NCBI GenBank assembly: GCA_023433345.1
Contig: JAEZDA010000039.1
Location: 1 to 22,304, forward strand
Direction of reading: 5' to 3'
Length of the DNA: 22,304 bases
Origin: Bacteroidota bacterium
GTDB lineage: Bacteria; Bacteroidota; Bacteroidia; Chitinophagales; Chitinophagaceae
Part shown: piece by piece, positions 21,790 to 22,304 of the stretch
Numbering within the stretch: the stretch's first letter is position 1
Layout of the letters: every line of letters begins with the position of its first letter
Translations under genes and position numbers: made by a program
The notes under the pieces: model-generated
The model's input: only the letters and a program-made list of their open reading frames with translations
Told to the model about the DNA's origin: nothing
The model's database searches: none

Positions 21790-22304
21790 CTAATTCGTTG
21801 CCGCATCTGCATTCAGGTTTCCCCATCCCAAACTACCGTTGCGTGTGGGATAATTTGCGCTTGTAGTGACTAGTTTATTCAGCACCTGGTCACGCGTAAA
21901 TGATGGAAACCTGCTCCACACCAGGGCAGCTATGCCCGCTGCCGTTGCCGTTGCTACGGAGGACCCGCCAACAGTTGATGGGATGTCACCCGTCATAGCA
22001 AGGGTTAATGGATGCCGGCCATTTGATGCTTTCTCCATAACTATGGTGAAGTCGGTTTGAGAGCCATCATGACAAGTTGTGCAGGTTGTTCCGAAATTGT
22101 TGTCCCGCACACCTGTAACTGCATTTACTTCGTTCATTATTGCCGGGAAAATAACGCCATACCATCCGCTCGTCCAGCTAAATGAAGTACCTGCTGCACA
22201 AAAGATCAATTTTCCTTTTCCATATGCATATCTTATTGCGTCTGCCACCTGCGAGCTGCTCGTAATACGGCCCATACTCATGCTGATGATCTTTACATCT
22301 GCGC
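21790..22304 (-). CDS. S8 (subtilisin-like) family protein, C-terminal part, cut by the window end
   Basis: The frame stays open to base 22304 (upstream codons read ADVKIISMSMG, the usual strand before the oxyanion region), so the internal ATG at 22281 is not the start. Numbering from that Met, GGSSVATATAAGIAALVW (105-122) carries the nucleophile Ser108; the usual form is GTSxAxP, and the Pro is Ala here. The segment LIFCAAGTSFSW (25-36) normally reads AAGN, the Asn completing the oxyanion hole, but has Thr32. FPAIMNEVNAVTGV (45-58) is the normal next block. Between them and the Ser lies TTCTTCHDG, containing a CxxCH. The Asp and His of the triad lie outside the window. The protein ends shortly after the catalytic domain (DQVLNKLVTTSANYP, then WGNLNADAATN), with no type IX sorting domain. 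Confidence 0.85.
   Translation of the reverse strand, partial: ADVKIISMSMGRITSSSQVADAIRYAYGKGKLIFCAAGTSFSWTSGWYGVIFPAIMNEVNAVTGVRDNNFGTTCTTCHDGSQTDFTIVMEKASNGRHPLTLAMTGDIPSTVGGSSVATATAAGIAALVWSRFPSFTRDQVLNKLVTTSANYPTRNGSLGWGNLNADAATN

Overview
The window looks like chromosome from a Bacteroidota bacterium, most likely near Chitinophagaceae. The basis is inference from protein character (CcmD-family protein, a stand-alone GldM-like domain, Bacteroidota-type lipoproteins), the eukaryotic-type NADP isocitrate dehydrogenase, the lack of clear Shine-Dalgarno sequences, and several TAnnTTTG -7 promoter boxes about 17-26 bases before start codons. Genes are packed tightly. No gene-free stretch exceeds 300 bases, and I see no tRNA, rRNA, CRISPR array, insertion sequence or phage gene.

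Layout. 1-746: 3' end of icd with a strong terminator. 780-1895 (-): MurG-like glycosyltransferase whose start codon lies in a perfect 24-bp palindrome. 1994-2845 (+): periplasmic-type lipoprotein. 2850-4025 (-): THUMP-type RNA methyltransferase. 4097-4864 (+): NYN nuclease-like protein with a C-terminal LOTUS/OST-HTH domain. 4878-12156 (-): seven closely spaced genes making activated sugars, in transcription order DegT-type aminotransferase, ugd, uxs, tviB-like, tviC-like, rfbC, rfbD. 12242-13498 (+): waaA (Kdo transferase), overlapping tail to tail with a coiled-coil conserved protein (13471-14214, -). 14335-15573 (+): tdk and ccmB. 15716-16567 (-): ypfJ-type zinc peptidase, lying between ccmB and ccmC. 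16708-17618 (+): ccmC and ccmD-like. 17686-19107 (+): gdhA with a terminator. 19186-19623 (-): exported GldM C-terminal-like domain. 19810-20304 (+): small membrane protein. 20309-20749 (-): HsdR-N-type PD-(D/E)xK protein. 20820-21704 (+): probable surface lipoprotein. 21790-22304 (-): 3' part of an S8 subtilase-like protein with altered motifs.

How it works together. The central operon supplies nucleotide sugars for a surface polysaccharide: UDP-Glc to UDP-GlcA to UDP-Xyl (Ugd, Uxs), UDP-GlcNAc to UDP-GlcNAcA to UDP-GalNAcA (TviB, TviC), the last two steps of dTDP-L-rhamnose (RfbC, RfbD), and an amino-sugar step (DegT type). It contains no glycosyltransferase, polymerase or exporter; those, and RfbA/RfbB, must lie elsewhere. 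The divergent waaA adds Kdo to lipid A, so the area has an envelope theme. The ccm genes serve c-type cytochrome maturation and are split by an antisense peptidase gene. The remainder is housekeeping metabolism (icd, gdhA, tdk) and poorly known small proteins.

I did not find a clear new multi-gene system. The best leads are the subtilase-like protein with a changed oxyanion residue and a CxxCH motif, the stand-alone GldM-like domain, the CcmC with a replaced tryptophan-rich motif, and the palindrome over a start codon.
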